Origin: Pristionchus mayeri
Lineage: Eukaryota; Nematoda; Chromadorea; Rhabditida; Neodiplogasteridae
Assembly (NCBI GenBank): GCA_036245805.1
Contig: BTRK01000001.1
Span: 33,924,758 to 33,988,757 of the forward strand
Reading direction: 5' to 3'
Length of the DNA: 64,000 bases
Numbering within the stretch: position 1 is the stretch's first letter; each line of letters opens with the position of its first letter. Under the pieces are notes generated by a model. That model saw nothing but the letters and a program-made list of their open reading frames with translations, did not search any database and was not told the origin of the DNA. A program made the position numbers and the translations under genes. Positions 21,607 through 33,305 of the stretch are shown here, in pieces.

Positions 21607-22266
21607 AAATATCACTTTCTCGGGTTAATAAATAAACATATCGATGTGTTTCTATTGTTGTACGTTGACTCTGCGTTATTATATGAATTTTGCGTTCTTA
21701 ATATTCTTTTGGTAGAAAATCACAAACATCAACGGCATATTTCCTTAGAACGCGTATTCTTATCAGGGCTCTTTTGAATTAAGCTGTTTTCTAGAGTTCG
21801 AAAATGAAACCACAGCCTCTTCCTACGCACTCTCACCCCGATCGAGTGGCGAGAGAGTGAGTAGTATGATGAGACGATTACCCAAACTGTGCACCCTAGA
21901 CCTGCCATGTTGGTTTTTGACAGACGAATGTTCGCGATGTGTGCAGTGACTAGCCAAGATCGCGAACATTTGATGATGAATAGAGCAAGATACCAAGGGG
22001 TCAACACGCAAACTCATCTTATCATTCACTTCTCGATCCGTAGTGCCAGCTTAGTCCAAACTCATTTCTTGCATTGGTTCCTGAACAGTAATATAGTTAA
22101 ATTTCACTACTATCACCTGATTTTCCCCATCATTAGCCTTCTGGCTATCCCTCATGCGAGTCTTCAGCGTCTCTGGGGCATTAGACTCGAGATCACCGAT
22201 GTTAATTGGTAAATAAATAATATGTTTAAGGACTCCTCCTGTTTAATTTGGTGCGCCAGTCAATTA
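21607..22266. other. Intergenic, one decayed HP1 hairpin
   Basis: The stretch 21792-21889 begins TAGAGTTCGAAAATGAAACC and contains GCGAGAGAGTGAG, a diverged HP1 copy. Nothing else was recognised. Confidence 0.55.
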
Positions 22267-23165
22267 TTAGGTTGATTCATAAGTTTCGCTCCAAAACTTT
22301 TCCATAGTTATCTCGCTTGTGGTTCACTTGTGTTCAGGACTACTTTGGCATTATTTGAGTGACAATAGGTGCACATAAATTATATGTTTAATGAGAATCA
22401 ATTCCACTTCTTTTCGCAGTAAAAAATATTTTTCGAAAAAGTGACAAATTGACCGGTTTTTGAGTAGTGTGTTCAAGCCGCCGCTTAAACAAAACGAATG
22501 TGATACAATCGCTGTATTTTTGTGAAGTCAGTAAGTGAGGGTCAATGTTTCCGATAAACACTTGAAAACGGAAATTCAGACTCTCTCGAGGAGCGCTCAT
22601 AGTGAAAATTAGCGAAACTGGCCATCAAATTTCGATTTTGCGATTATTCCAAATGTGGCTTTTGAATGGAATAATGAATCTCCACAATTATTTAATGGTA
22701 GCATCCACATGATATGCTCTTCCACTTCTGATAAATTTAAGACCATTAGCTTGTTCATCAGAAATGTCCAGCTCCAAGAAACAAATTCCGCAATATTCGA
22801 GAACTCAAAACTAAGAAATTCCTGTCTATCTGGTCAAGCAGTTTCAAGGCTGATCCGATGCACGTCTACTATAAGAATGTCCATACTAAATACTTTACGA
22901 AAATAGCCTTGTTGTAGCGCTATCATGATTACGAAATGAGTACCATTCCATCAAATTGGCTGTGCCAAATTTCAAGTTTGTGGTATTTCGATCCTTGGAA
23001 TTCCAGAAGAATCGATTGATCACGTATGAGTATAGGTGCGCTATGGAGAGCGCACATGTACTAATTTCACTCAAAAAGGAATGAGAGATTTGATAAAGTT
23101 CGAAGCAAATTATAGTTGAAAAACTTCATGCGTGAAAATGGAGCGAAACTTATGAATCAACCTAA
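22267..23165. mobile_element. mariner-ended element, 899 bp (copy A)
   Basis: The ends TTAGGTTGATTCATAAGTTT and the complement are flanked by TA at 22265-22266 and 23166-23167. It is homologous along its length to copy B at 24993-25889 but inverted, so the Nudix gene lies between inverted copies. No intact transposase frame is present. Confidence 0.9.
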
Positions 23166-23425
23166 TACAATGTATTTCATTTTCCAATATATTTGTGCAG
23201 AACCATTTCTTGTCCAAATGTTAGCTTGATAGTCCCTCTTTGCTACAAATACGATGGGGTGGTACGGTCCGCCATGCGTGGAAAAGCCTAACACCTTTAA
23301 AAATGTTAATGTATGGCACTTCTTGGATATTTGGCCCACCCCCTCCCCTCACCTATCACCTCTCCCCGTCACAAAGGGGAGTGCGAAATTATCCAAGAAT
23401 TGTCTAATGTATCAATGATTACCGG
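23166..23425. other. Upstream of the Nudix gene; first exon not found
   Basis: Family members usually have a short N-terminal segment before the KRKSAVLV strand. No convincing exon was found here, and the element at 22267 may have displaced it. Confidence 0.4.
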
Positions 23426-24730
23426 ATGACGCCAGAGAGGAAGTCAGCAGTGCTTGTTATCATCGATCCGCTGTAGCGAGTGCTCATCTGCAAGAGGGCA
23501 GAGCATCTCAAGGTCTATGGAGGCGAAGTATGTTTCATTCATTGTTTACTTTAGTTATTCAGTTATTCCCATCTGATGAAGTAAAACGAGTGATTATCAT
23601 TGGAGAGTGTGCAAAAAGAGTCGATTGTAACGAATCGGTAGATGGTTGCATGTTGATTACTGTCGTAAACATACTTCTGTAATCATCCTGCTAAATTGTT
23701 GAAGAAACATATCATGTTAGAAATATAAATGTGATTACAGTCATGCTTACCTGGAGGTAAATGCGAGAACAGAGACGCGAATTTTGTTGCTACTGCACTG
23801 AGGGAAGCAGAGGAGGTGAGTACATTTGATATTACAATTAAGAGTTATAAGTATCTCAGCAACAAAGGTGATTTGAGTAGCCGTGGTCATATATAAATCA
23901 CTAGCGGAATTCATTTAAATGTCTAATATCTTAGAATACTGTGAATTTTACCAGATGAATAGTTTTTTAAAACTTTTTTAGGAACTCGCTTTTTAACTTT
24001 TTTAGGAACTCGGTATCGATCGAGCATTGATAACCATACAATATGAGCTCCCTCCGCTAGTAAACGCAGGAATGGCAATACATCTTGTTGTGGGAACGGT
24101 TGCAGAGGAGACTAAGCTGTCGATGAATAAAGATGAGGTAACTTGTGCCTGTGGTATGCAAGCTTCACTAGGGGTTTGACAGAACCAATGTCGTATGAAT
24201 GCAAACGTGCTCCGAGCATAATATGAAGTTCTCTGTTTTGGTTCCGACCTAATGTCGTAACATACTAATTGAAATTAATTGTCTCCAGGTCGCTGATACG
24301 AAGTGGATCTCACTTGAATCATTTCTGAAGAACGAAAATCACTGGTATTTCAAGAAGGGCGACTTCGATTCACATGTTTTCGATGTAAGTTTGCCACAAT
24401 TTACATGCTTTGCTAATATTATAATGCAATAACGTAATCACCAAAAACATAATATATATATATATCAATTTGCAGTTTCCGCAATTTCAAGTGTACGGTC
24501 GCACTGCGAACATGTGTATGCTAGTTGCGATCAGAGAACTTGGAAAATCGCCCGAGTTCGACTTCAATGAAGGTACGACAAACGGCTATTCGAAGAATGA
24601 AATAATCCGCAGTGTTTCAGAGTTAACGGCTGAGATTATGGATCGTATGACTCCAGCCGAACTCGCAAAACATTTGTATAATCTCGATTGCTTCGTAGAA
24701 CATTCGCAGAAAAAGACTTCCAAATTGTGA
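23426..24730 (+). CDS. Peroxisomal Nudix CoA diphosphatase (NDX-8/NUDT7-like) with an in-frame TAG
   Basis: The exons are 23426-23527, 23741-23815, 24006-24137, 24289-24384 and 24476-24730; joined they give 219 codons plus stop. The fold starts RKSAVLVII. The family-specific block VLICKRAEHLK-YGGE then leads into CLPGGKCENRD and TALREAEEELGI, which is the Nudix box in its CoA-diphosphatase form. The protein ends KKTSKL, a C-terminal SKL peroxisome signal, as in mouse and human NUDT7. The expected activity is cleavage of CoA and acyl-CoA to phosphopantetheine and adenosine bisphosphate in peroxisomes. A TAG at 23474-23476 interrupts the frame between IIDPL and RVLICKR, in a loop. Either it is a nonsense allele, or this TAG is an acceptor (CTGTAG) for an unseen 5' exon. 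The start is therefore uncertain. Confidence 0.8.
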
Positions 24731-24992
24731 CACATAAAGTGACTGGTTCGTCGCATTTTGCATGCTGAAATGCAATCATAAATTACTCGTCAAATCATAA
24801 AGCGTCGTCCATTGACCACCTTCGAGACCCCATGTCCGAGTAACATCTAAAACAAGTGGCTTTTGTAGAACGTTAGAGTGCTCACCAAAATGGGAGTTCG
24901 GCCAATTTGATAATGATTAGAGTTCGAGTAACGACATCACTTTTTCATCAATTTATGTACTGCCTCGCTGTCAGTCAGAATTACGAATTCTA
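24731..24992. other. Intergenic, nothing recognised
   Basis: Short 3' flank of the Nudix gene before element copy B. Confidence 0.5.
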
Positions 24993-25889
24993 TTAGGTTG
25001 ATTCATAATTTTCGCTCCAATTTCACGCCTGTCGTTTTTGAACTATTATTTGCTTCGAACTTTATCAATTCTCTCATACCTTTTTGCATGATATTAGTAC
25101 ATGTGCGCTCTCCATAGCGCACCTACTCATACATGATCAATCGATTCTACGGGAATGCCAAAGACTGAAATGCCACAAACTGGAAATTTGGAGCAGTGTA
25201 TTAGATTGAGTGATACTCATTACGCAATTATGATAGCGCCACAGCAACACTATTTCCGTAAAGTATTTTGCATGGGCATTCTTATAGGCGACGTGCATCG
25301 AATCATCCTTGAAACTGCCTGACCAGATAGACATAAATTCCATAGTTCTGAGTTCTTGAATATTGCGGAATTTGTTTCTTGGAACTACGTATTTCTGATG
25401 ATTGAGCTAGTGGTCTTAAATTTATCAGAAATGGAAGAGCATATCATGTGGATGCTACCATAAAATAATTGTGGAGATTCATCATTCCATTCAAAAGCCA
25501 CATTTGGAATGCAGGCAAAATCGAAATTTGGTGGCTGGTTTCGCTACTTTTGATTACGCCTGTTGTTCGAGACAGTCTGAAATTCCGTCTTCAAGTGTTT
25601 ATCGGAAACATAGACCCTTACTTAGTGACTTAACAAAAATATACCGCTTGTATCACATTCTTTTTGTTTAAGCGACGGCTTGAACATGACACTCAAAATC
25701 CGGTCAATTCGTCACTTTTTCGAAAAATATTTTTTACTGCAGAACGAAGTGGATTTGATTCACATAAAACAGTTAATTTATGTGCACCTATTGTCACTCA
25801 AATAATGCCAAAGTAGTCCTAAACACAACTGAACGACAAGCGAGTAAACTATAGAAAAGTGATGGAGCGAAAATTATGAATCAACCTGA
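24993..25889. mobile_element. mariner-ended element, 897 bp (copy B, inverted)
   Basis: It starts TTAGGTTGATTCATAATTTT and ends in the complement with CCTGA, with TA at 24991-24992 and 25890-25891. Its right end reads as the complement of the left end of copy A, including the CACTCAAATAATGCCAAAGT block. It is non-coding. Confidence 0.9.
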
Positions 25890-26014
25890 TAATAGGAATG
25901 GATCGATGTAGGAGCAGACATTTTTGGCAATTTTATCACAAAAAATACAGATAAATGCACATTACAGATGTAGGTGACATATGAGTATAGTGAAGCGATG
26001 GATTTCGACACTCT

Positions 26015-26303
26015 TCATCGTCCGTAATAGCCATATCCTCCATAGTAGGGGTAGTGATAGTGGTGGTAGTGATGACGGCGCCACCAGGGTCGATGGTAGC
26101 CGTATCCACCGTACCCGCCATAGTAACCTGCAAAATTATTCAGATGACTACTGCGAAATTGAATCTAAAAGTCTGAAAATTTGTCTGAAAACATGAAATC
26201 TGAGAATATCGATTTTTTGTATTATGATTTCCTCACCCCATTGCGCCTCGACGAAGGCAACAACGGCTAGAAGAGTGACAAGAAGAAGCAGGAACTTGAG
26301 CAT
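26015..26303 (-). CDS. Secreted Gly/Tyr/His-rich peptide (NLP-29/CNC-like antimicrobial type), 59 aa
   Basis: Exon 1 runs 26303-26237 and exon 2 runs 26127-26015. Exon 1 encodes a signal peptide (MLKFLLLLVTLLAVVAFVEA) followed by QWG; exon 2 encodes YYGGYGGYGYHRPWWRRHHY, then HHYHYPYYGGYGYYGR and a TGA. Caenorhabditis NLP-29-group and caenacin peptides likewise begin QWGYGG after the signal peptide, are Gly/Tyr-rich, and are induced in epidermis by fungal infection and wounding. The His/Trp/Arg centre differs from those and may bind metal. The ATG lies four bases after TTTATTCAG, a probable spliced-leader acceptor. Confidence 0.85.
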
Positions 26304-26913
26304 CAGTCTGAATAAAATATATTTCATAAAAATATTGTACGAAGCGTGAGAAACACTCATGTATACAAAAGGAAATTGAACTTAGTATAGCCTAGATCAA
26401 ACTAAGGTGGCTTTTATAGAACGTTCGAGCACCCAAACCGAGTGTGGGAGTTCAGCCAATTTGATTGAGATGTGGCGAGAGAGGAGCAGAAAGAGGTTGT
26501 TTACCGAGACGAAAAATAGCGCGATAGCACGAAAGAACACGAGAGTTCAGATTAGTCCGCGACCAAATGACAGCAGTTTCGGAGAGGAAATCACATGGGC
26601 TCGCTGAGTTTGCTGAATTCATAGTGTGGCTCTTAGAATATCCTGTGATCAGCATCTCGGAATTTAGAAAAAAATGTATTGAGAAAGTATCTACTCGACA
26701 AGGTGGTTAGCACCTAAATCGCACCCGGCAATTAAAAACTTAAATTGCGTGCGTCGAAATATTTTCGAATTGAGTGATTACTTTGTGTTTATGGCAAGAG
26801 CCCATGAATCTGTTAAAACGCACAGAACGTTTGTACATTGCTGGGGAAGGTACAATGCTGAAAATACGATGCTCGGTCACAAATATTTTTTGATGTCATT
26901 CCAGGTTGCCAAG

Positions 26914-27023
26914 TATTTCGTAATTCGGGCCTTCGACTCTCCATTTCACACACTCTCTAGACCGGTCGAGCGGTGAGAGAGTGTGTAAAATGTAGAGAGC
27001 GTGGTATCGTTTCTCGAACTCTA
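26914..27023. repeat. Hairpin MITE HP1 copy, hybrid arms
   Basis: The left arm is TATTTCGTAATTCGGGCCTT and the right arm is GTGGTATCGTTTCTCGAACTCTA; the stem is CACACTCTCTAGACCGGTC / GAGAGAGTGTGTAAAATG. The flanks TTGCCAAG and TTGCAAGG are a near match in size and sequence to an 8-bp duplication. Confidence 0.85.
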
Positions 27024-27596
27024 TTGCAAGGCATCCTGGGAGACCCCGTGTATCTTCCATGTGTTATATCGCACTTTGACCTACTCTTGTTGGGAAAGCT
27101 TCAGAGCCCGAATAAGCCGTCCAAGGAATTTTACGAATTGCACGTTTCCACATTACGCATTGTAAACACAGATAAAACGATCGGGGTACACCCCAATTTG
27201 GAGAGAGGAGGCGGCAAATATTTGCTCGGTTTATCAACGTTTCTCGCGTTTCCTCCATCTTCGAAGTGTAACGGTAGCGTGATCTCATGATTTCCGGCTC
27301 GATTCGAAGAAGTTCGGAAGCTTTAGAGTTCGAATATGATTAATTGTCTCTTGATTTCGCACAGTCTCCACCGATCGGGTTATGGAAGTTTAAGTTAGAC
27401 GCTAACCGTACTTTCGCTCCTACGTTTCCTGTTTTTTTTTGAATAGTTCGGTGCTGTTTGCGAGTTTTTGAGTATGGATGGCCAGTTGAGATAAGGCAAC
27501 AAATTATCTCAATATGTTTTTTCTACGTGCTCACTTCCCTGTCTGACGGATGAGAGTGCAGGCAGAATGAAGCGAGCAATTCTTCCGAATTCATTC

Positions 27597-27686
27597 GGCA
27601 TTAGGTCGGGTGAGAACTATGACGTCATGCCAACTTTGCTATAGCAAAGGTGGCATGACGTCATAGTTCTCACCCGACCTAATGCC
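27597..27686. repeat. 90-bp near-perfect palindrome (MITE-like)
   Basis: GGCATTAGGTCGGGTGAGAA ... and its complement are separated by CAACTTTGCTATAGCAAAGGTGG; ATTC borders both sides. A half copy (GGCATGACGTCATAGTTCTC) occurs at about 7940, which shows that it is dispersed. Confidence 0.85.
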
Positions 27687-28674
27687 ATTCATTCCTAACA
27701 CGATTGCTAGTGTTGGCAAGCCGGAACGTGGCCTCACCATTCCGTGTATTATCTTACTGGTCATTCAAAGCGAGATAGTATATGATAGCACGCTCCGATT
27801 TCACGGAGATCGATAGATCAGGGACGCTCTTATCATCGTTACCCATCAACACCCCTCTTCTCTTCTCGCTCCATTTACCCTTTGTGATAACGATATACTA
27901 ACAGTTCTCTCAAAGACATCTTTTGTGTCAAAACTGCACAAAATGATAATTTTTCGTTGATTACTCACGGAAAAACGCAACAACATCCAATAATCATAAT
28001 AACATTGGAATCCACTCAAATCTGTATGATCTCGAAATGTGACCACTATTAATACTGAAAAAAGCACCCGTGTGATTGCTCCATTGCGATTTCTAGTATA
28101 CTGAAGTCGTCGGGATAATAAAATATCGAACTCTATGAATCAGGGTATTCTCAAATATTAAACTTCGATGACAGACAGCGATGCCGTTTTTGTGATGTGC
28201 ATAATTTCAAGTTTACAGACTCCACATTTTACGCTTCGGACAATTTTGGGAGGGACAGACAAAGGATTCCTCCTCGCTGTTGCACCAGCCTCAATTTTTA
28301 TATAATGAAAGAGTGACGTTCCAAACTGATTTTTCCGGGCACGTCTTCAAGCGCAGAAAACTATTTTCCATGTTCGTGCTCTTCTTCAGCAAGAAAAATA
28401 AGCAATAAATTTGATAATAGGATCACGCGTAACCGGGTACCACCCAGTGCCCCTATTGTGATGTGTATGTTGTCAAGTATCCCCACTCCAGATTTCTGGA
28501 GGGTAAACATTTGAGCGTCTTACTTTCTACTATCGCTGCATTCACTTTACAAGAATATAGGTAGATAATTTCAATTATTTCCCATTCAGTCTTCGACTAT
28601 TTATGTCATGTTCTGATTGCTGTCAGGATACTCAATGTCGTTTTTCAAGTAATCGGAAGCGCGACTCTCTACAC

Positions 28675-31600
28675 ATGCTATCGTCGGGTCTTCTGATTCT
28701 TGCTTTTGCTGCTTCAGTAAAGTAAGTATGTTATCCTCCGACGAAATTGTTTTATTCCTTTTGTTTTCGTTCTAATCTGAAATAAAAAGAACGGGATAGT
28801 TTTGCAACATATGAATGCACGATATGGGGATCAAATTTGTATTTCAGAGGAGATTCACCATTAAAATCACCTCCGAAACCACTGGTCACTCAAGACGACA
28901 AGTATTTGCGGGTGACTGTAGATCCATTCTGGACTCAACAGTATTGGATAAAACTCGACACCACAAATCTCACTCTCTGTTATGCTTTCGTCGTAGAAGT
29001 TCGTTTGCTTGCATTAAATTGACTCAATATTATTGTCGTAAATTGCTTAAATATATTTACAACTTCTTTTCAGGCTGCAGAGCAATGCGACGGCAAGGTT
29101 TTCTCTACCGAATTCATCATTGGTAAGCAACTTTTAAACTCACGATGCTTAAAACGCGTTCTCTGTAAAAGCGGGACAGTGCTTTCCGGGAGGTGGCACA
29201 ATGCTTCAAAATGGTCGTATCGAGCTACAATTTTAACTGGGTAAGGCATGAGCCTATGGGTAGTGTTCACTTCCACATAAATTTTTGGTCTCTAGCTCGA
29301 CTTTTTGACCTACCAATCTCGAAAAGTAAAACTCATTATACTGCCTCATGTTATATACCATTCGAAAGAGCATTGAAAGTTGCGCCTAATTCTCACTTTT
29401 AATCAAGTTTAATGCAATTACGCATGAGTTACAACCGGAAACGCAACAAAAAGTGGAATTTTTGAAGGTTTTTGATTTTTCCGACTAGAAAGATTCAATT
29501 TGTACCCATTGATTTTGTGCTCATTGGATTCGCCATCCATTTCTGCATTTTATAAAATTTTTAAATTTAAGTATATCGGTCCTCATAGTTGTCGTTTTTT
29601 CATGATTTATGTCGCCCATTTGCCGACGCGGGTTCGAATCCGATCCGACACATGACCTTTTGTCAACTTTTCTTCGACCCAATATTGCTTCAAATTTGTT
29701 TTTGGCAAGAATTTTCTGTCCTAATACATTTTTCTCGTTAATGACTTTCAAATATAGTGTAAACATATTCGGTTTTATGGGGGATTCACTGTGAAAAGAT
29801 CGAACTCTACGTATATGAGGCCGTTTGCCCAAGTATCGAGCAAGGACCAGCACAGCAAAAAACTCTATTTCACGAAGCAATGTGTTTTGTGGTAATTAAA
29901 GGTTCTGAACGGTGGGCCTCATTTTGTTCCTAGAGTCGCCGTTGGCACCAGACGCCGTCACGTCGAAACCAGCTTTTTGTTAATGTCGCCCTTCCGAAAA
30001 GTGCTAAAATTACGCGAATAAATTTTCCGGGGCAGAATTTCATGCTGATTACGCCTATATACTTCAAATTTAACGAACTATTAAAATATTTTTTTTAAGA
30101 CAACGTTTCTTTAACATAATTTCGAGCCAACCGAGTTACATGGTTGGAACCGCCGTGGCGTGCGGACTCTGACTTTCAAATTTCACCGATTTTGTAAATA
30201 GGCTTTTCTAAAGTGAAGTGAAATAGTGAGTTGAAATCGAGCAAAATCGGCGCGCCTCTCTTGCCTTTCCTCTCGTTCTCTCTGTGTTCTCTCGCACCAT
30301 TAAACTCTCTCGCCTTTTCCTCCTAGGGAAGAGGGGGATAGTGGAGTGCCTACTCGATTATTAACGTTTTCACATTGTCACTTCAATTTCGAAAAGCCTA
30401 TTTACAAAATCGATGAAATTTGAAAGTCAGAGTCCGCACGCCACGGCGGTTCCAATCATGTAACTCGGTTGGCTCGAAATTGTGTTAACGAAACGTTGAC
30501 TTTAAAAAAATATATTGATAATTCGTTAAATTTGAAGTATATAGGCGTCATCAGCATGAAATTCTACCCCGCAAACCTTATTCGCGTAATTTTAGCACTT
30601 TTCGGAAGGGCGACATTAACAAAAAGCTGGTTTCGACGTGACGGCGTCTGGTGCCAACGGCGACTCTAGGAACAAAATGAGGCCCACCGTTCAGAACCTT
30701 TAATTACCACAAAACACATTGCTTCGTGAAATAGAGTTTTTTGCTGTGCTGGTCCTTGCTCGATACTTGGGCAAACGGCCTCATATACGTACAGTTCGAT
30801 CTTTTCACAGTGAATCCCCCATAAAACCGAATATGTGTACACTATATTTGAAAGTCATTAACGAGGAAAGTGAATTAGGCCAGAAAATTCTTGCCAAAAA
30901 AAATTTAAAGCAATATTGGGTCGAAGAAAAGTTGACAAAAGGTCATGCGTCTGATCGGATTCGAACCCGCGTCGGCAAATGGGCGACATAAATCATGAAA
31001 AACGACAACTATGAGGACCGATATAATTAAATTTAAAAATTCTCTAAAATGCAGAAATGGATGGCGAATCCAATGAGCACACAATCAATGGGTACAAATT
31101 GAATCTTTGTAGTCGGAAAAATCAAAAACCTTGCCACTTTTTGTTACGTTTCCGGTTGTAACTCATGCGTAATTGCATTAAACTTGATTAAAAGTGAGAT
31201 TTAGGCGCAACTTTCAATGCTCTTTCGAATGGTATATAACATGAGGCAGTATAATGAGTTTTGCTTTTCGAGATTGGTAGGTCAAAAAGTCGAGCTAGAG
31301 ACCAAAAATTTATGTGGAAGTGAACACTACCCATACGCATTACCCAGTTAAAATTGTTGCTCGATACGACCATTTTGAAGCATTGTGCCACCCTCCTCCC
31401 GTTCTTACAGAGAACGCGTTTTAAAACCATCAAAAACACACATGGAAATTGATAAAGAATGGGAAAGTAACTACAATGTCATCAGATACAACGCCTACAC
31501 TCACGTGTGCTAAGAGAATTCCTATCACCATCTCGAATGCGCACACCGATGCTAATCAAGTTTGTTCAATTTAAAAATTCAGGAAATGTGTCATTATAGA

Positions 31601-32379
31601 GCTAGTCATGTTAGAACCCTACAGAGGGTGAAAAATATAGTGTCCCAAATTCATCACTGAGTTAAAAAAGAGTTCTCAAATGATCTAAAGTGATACACCC
31701 CTAAAAATTCATGCATTTTCACTCGCGAAGCTCCGTTCAAATTCTCTTTAGAAATCATATGAAGTGCAACTCGGTCGTGAGATATTTCACTCTGCGGATG
31801 AGGTCATAATTTTTAAACATTGTTTGAATGCATTAAAAAAATATATTTTGCTATATTAAAATTGCAGGTCGAGTTCTTCATTCGTGTAAGCGTGCGGCGG
31901 AACAATGAGGTAATGCTTTTTAAAGTATTTTTTTATTTAAAATTATATTTTACAATGATTAGTACCTATGATCATTTGCAGACTACCGGGGAACGATTCG
32001 CAGCGACCGAAATTAATTCAGAAAAGGTTCACTTCAGAATATCAGGCGAGTTTCTTAGAGACAAATCGGGATGAACTTGACATTTTCGATCTTTACGCGG
32101 GAAGTTACTCCTAAGGACTGAAGAGTAGAAAGAATTTTCTCAGAAAGTCGCTATAAAGTTATTTTTACTCTTTTAGGACGTGCTCATCTACTATCATCTC
32201 AAATCGAGCCAATCTCTGCGGGATTCTTCATCATGGCCCTAATCTGCATTACCATATTCGTTAAGCGCTCCGACGCCCATAAAGCTTCCGCCTTACCCTT
32301 CAGAATGGAAAGAAATAACGTCAACAAACAGAAGATCCCTATAATTCGTGAATCTATTGAAGAACATAGAATACGGTAA
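28675..32379 (+). CDS. Single-pass membrane protein of unknown function, 209 aa
   Basis: Exons 28675-28721, 28848-28998, 29074-29122, 31486-31559, 31868-31909, 31982-32045 and 32177-32379 keep frame. MLSSGLLILAFAASVKGDS is a signal peptide. The extracellular part includes KYLRVTVDPFWTQQYWIKLD and TNLTLCYAFVVEAAEQC, with Cys and an N-glycosylation site (NLT). AGFFIMALICITIFVK is a membrane helix near residue 165, followed by a basic cytoplasmic tail. The intron at 32046 starts GC (CAG|GCGAGT), a minor GC-AG type. The intron 29123-31485 is filled by foldback FB4. The start of exon 31486 is the least certain point. The family was not recognised; a nematode-specific receptor-like or adhesion protein is possible. 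Confidence 0.72.
29149..31424. repeat. Foldback element FB4 (2.28 kb palindrome)
   Basis: AAAACGCGTTCTCTGTAA on the left returns as its complement at 31404-31423. The arms are about 1.1 kb, very similar throughout, and meet near 30290 in a spacer rich in TCTC. Each arm carries a GGTTCGAATCC-type block (29634 and the complement near 30960). It lies wholly inside an intron of the membrane-protein gene. Confidence 0.92.
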
Positions 32380-33305
32380 ATTATGTCCTTTGTAAAATGT
32401 TCCTGTCAACACCAGCAATGAACATAATTAATGAAGCCAAGCCTAGTTGTGTTGAGATTTCCTCCGAATCGACCTCTGACAGTGAGAAAATGAAAACATT
32501 CAGTTGCTACCGACGGCACGTTATTTTAAAAGTCGATGACTGGGTGAGGAGTGATAAGGATGATTCAAACGATTTTGCAATCGTCGTTGTAATCGGCACG
32601 AAAGCAAAAACGCGACCTCTTGAAGTCATGATCTCAATATGTGGAATATCTGATATAAAATTTTAGATATAACTGCATGTCGCTAGAAAAATATTCGGGA
32701 ACATATCAAGTATAAATTGTTATAACATTTTTCGATTTTCAAAAGCGGTTCTGATCTAGCTTTTCGATTTATGGCAAATGCCCCCCCCCCCCCCCGAATT
32801 ACCAACCCTACTAGGGAACACGCTCTAGAAACGCCTAGATATGAATAATTTTAATTTTTGCATTGCAGCTTCATCTCTGCAATTATTTATGCAGCCGTCC
32901 TTCAGGTGTGAACACATTGTGCAAATTGAAAGATAACATATTTTACATTAGAATTATAAAAGTCATCTACAATGAAAAAGAGGCAAACATTAAATTGAAT
33001 CACGAGCCATAAATGTTGTGACAAGGACGAAATCTGAATATTATTCGACAAAATCGAACCTTGGACTAATTATTTTTTTGAATTTCTTCGCCGAAATTAA
33101 CAAGTGCACATTGCTTATGCATTTGTGAGGCCAAAAATACCAATTACTGGACTTGCTCAATATTTATCATAGTGATGAACAACAATTCAAACATCTTAAT
33201 AACCCGTGTGCTTATCGCATTACAAAAAAAACGAAAATTCAAATGTTGGTATTTCTAAATAGTATTCACATTTAGCAAAAAGCTAGACGATTCATCACTG
33301 AATCA
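32380..33305. other. Intergenic, contains a run of about 17 C
   Basis: The poly-C tract lies near 32780-32797. An 89-codon open frame at 32397-32666 has no recognised motif or splice context. The convergent 3' ends of two genes flank the region. Confidence 0.45.

Larger units (their letters stand above)
26304..28674. other. Gene-free region with an HP1 hairpin and a 90-bp palindrome
   Basis: No exon chain was supported on either strand; open frames up to 105 codons lack family motifs. Listed repeats lie at 26914-27023 and 27597-27686. Upstream sequences for the secreted peptide and for the membrane-protein gene must lie here. Confidence 0.5.

Noticed and set aside
22655..22906. Open frames inside the 22267 and 24993 elements as transposase
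   Set aside because: The frames differ between the two homologous copies and contain no mariner motif.
29620..29660. tRNA gene suggested by GGGTTCGAATCCG
   Set aside because: The flanking bases do not form a T-stem of five pairs and no A box or acceptor stem lies at the right distance; it is part of foldback FB4.
9380..32379. A functional gene cluster or operon
   Set aside because: Genes lie on both strands, are kilobases apart and act in unrelated processes; no operon-type 100-bp spacing was seen.
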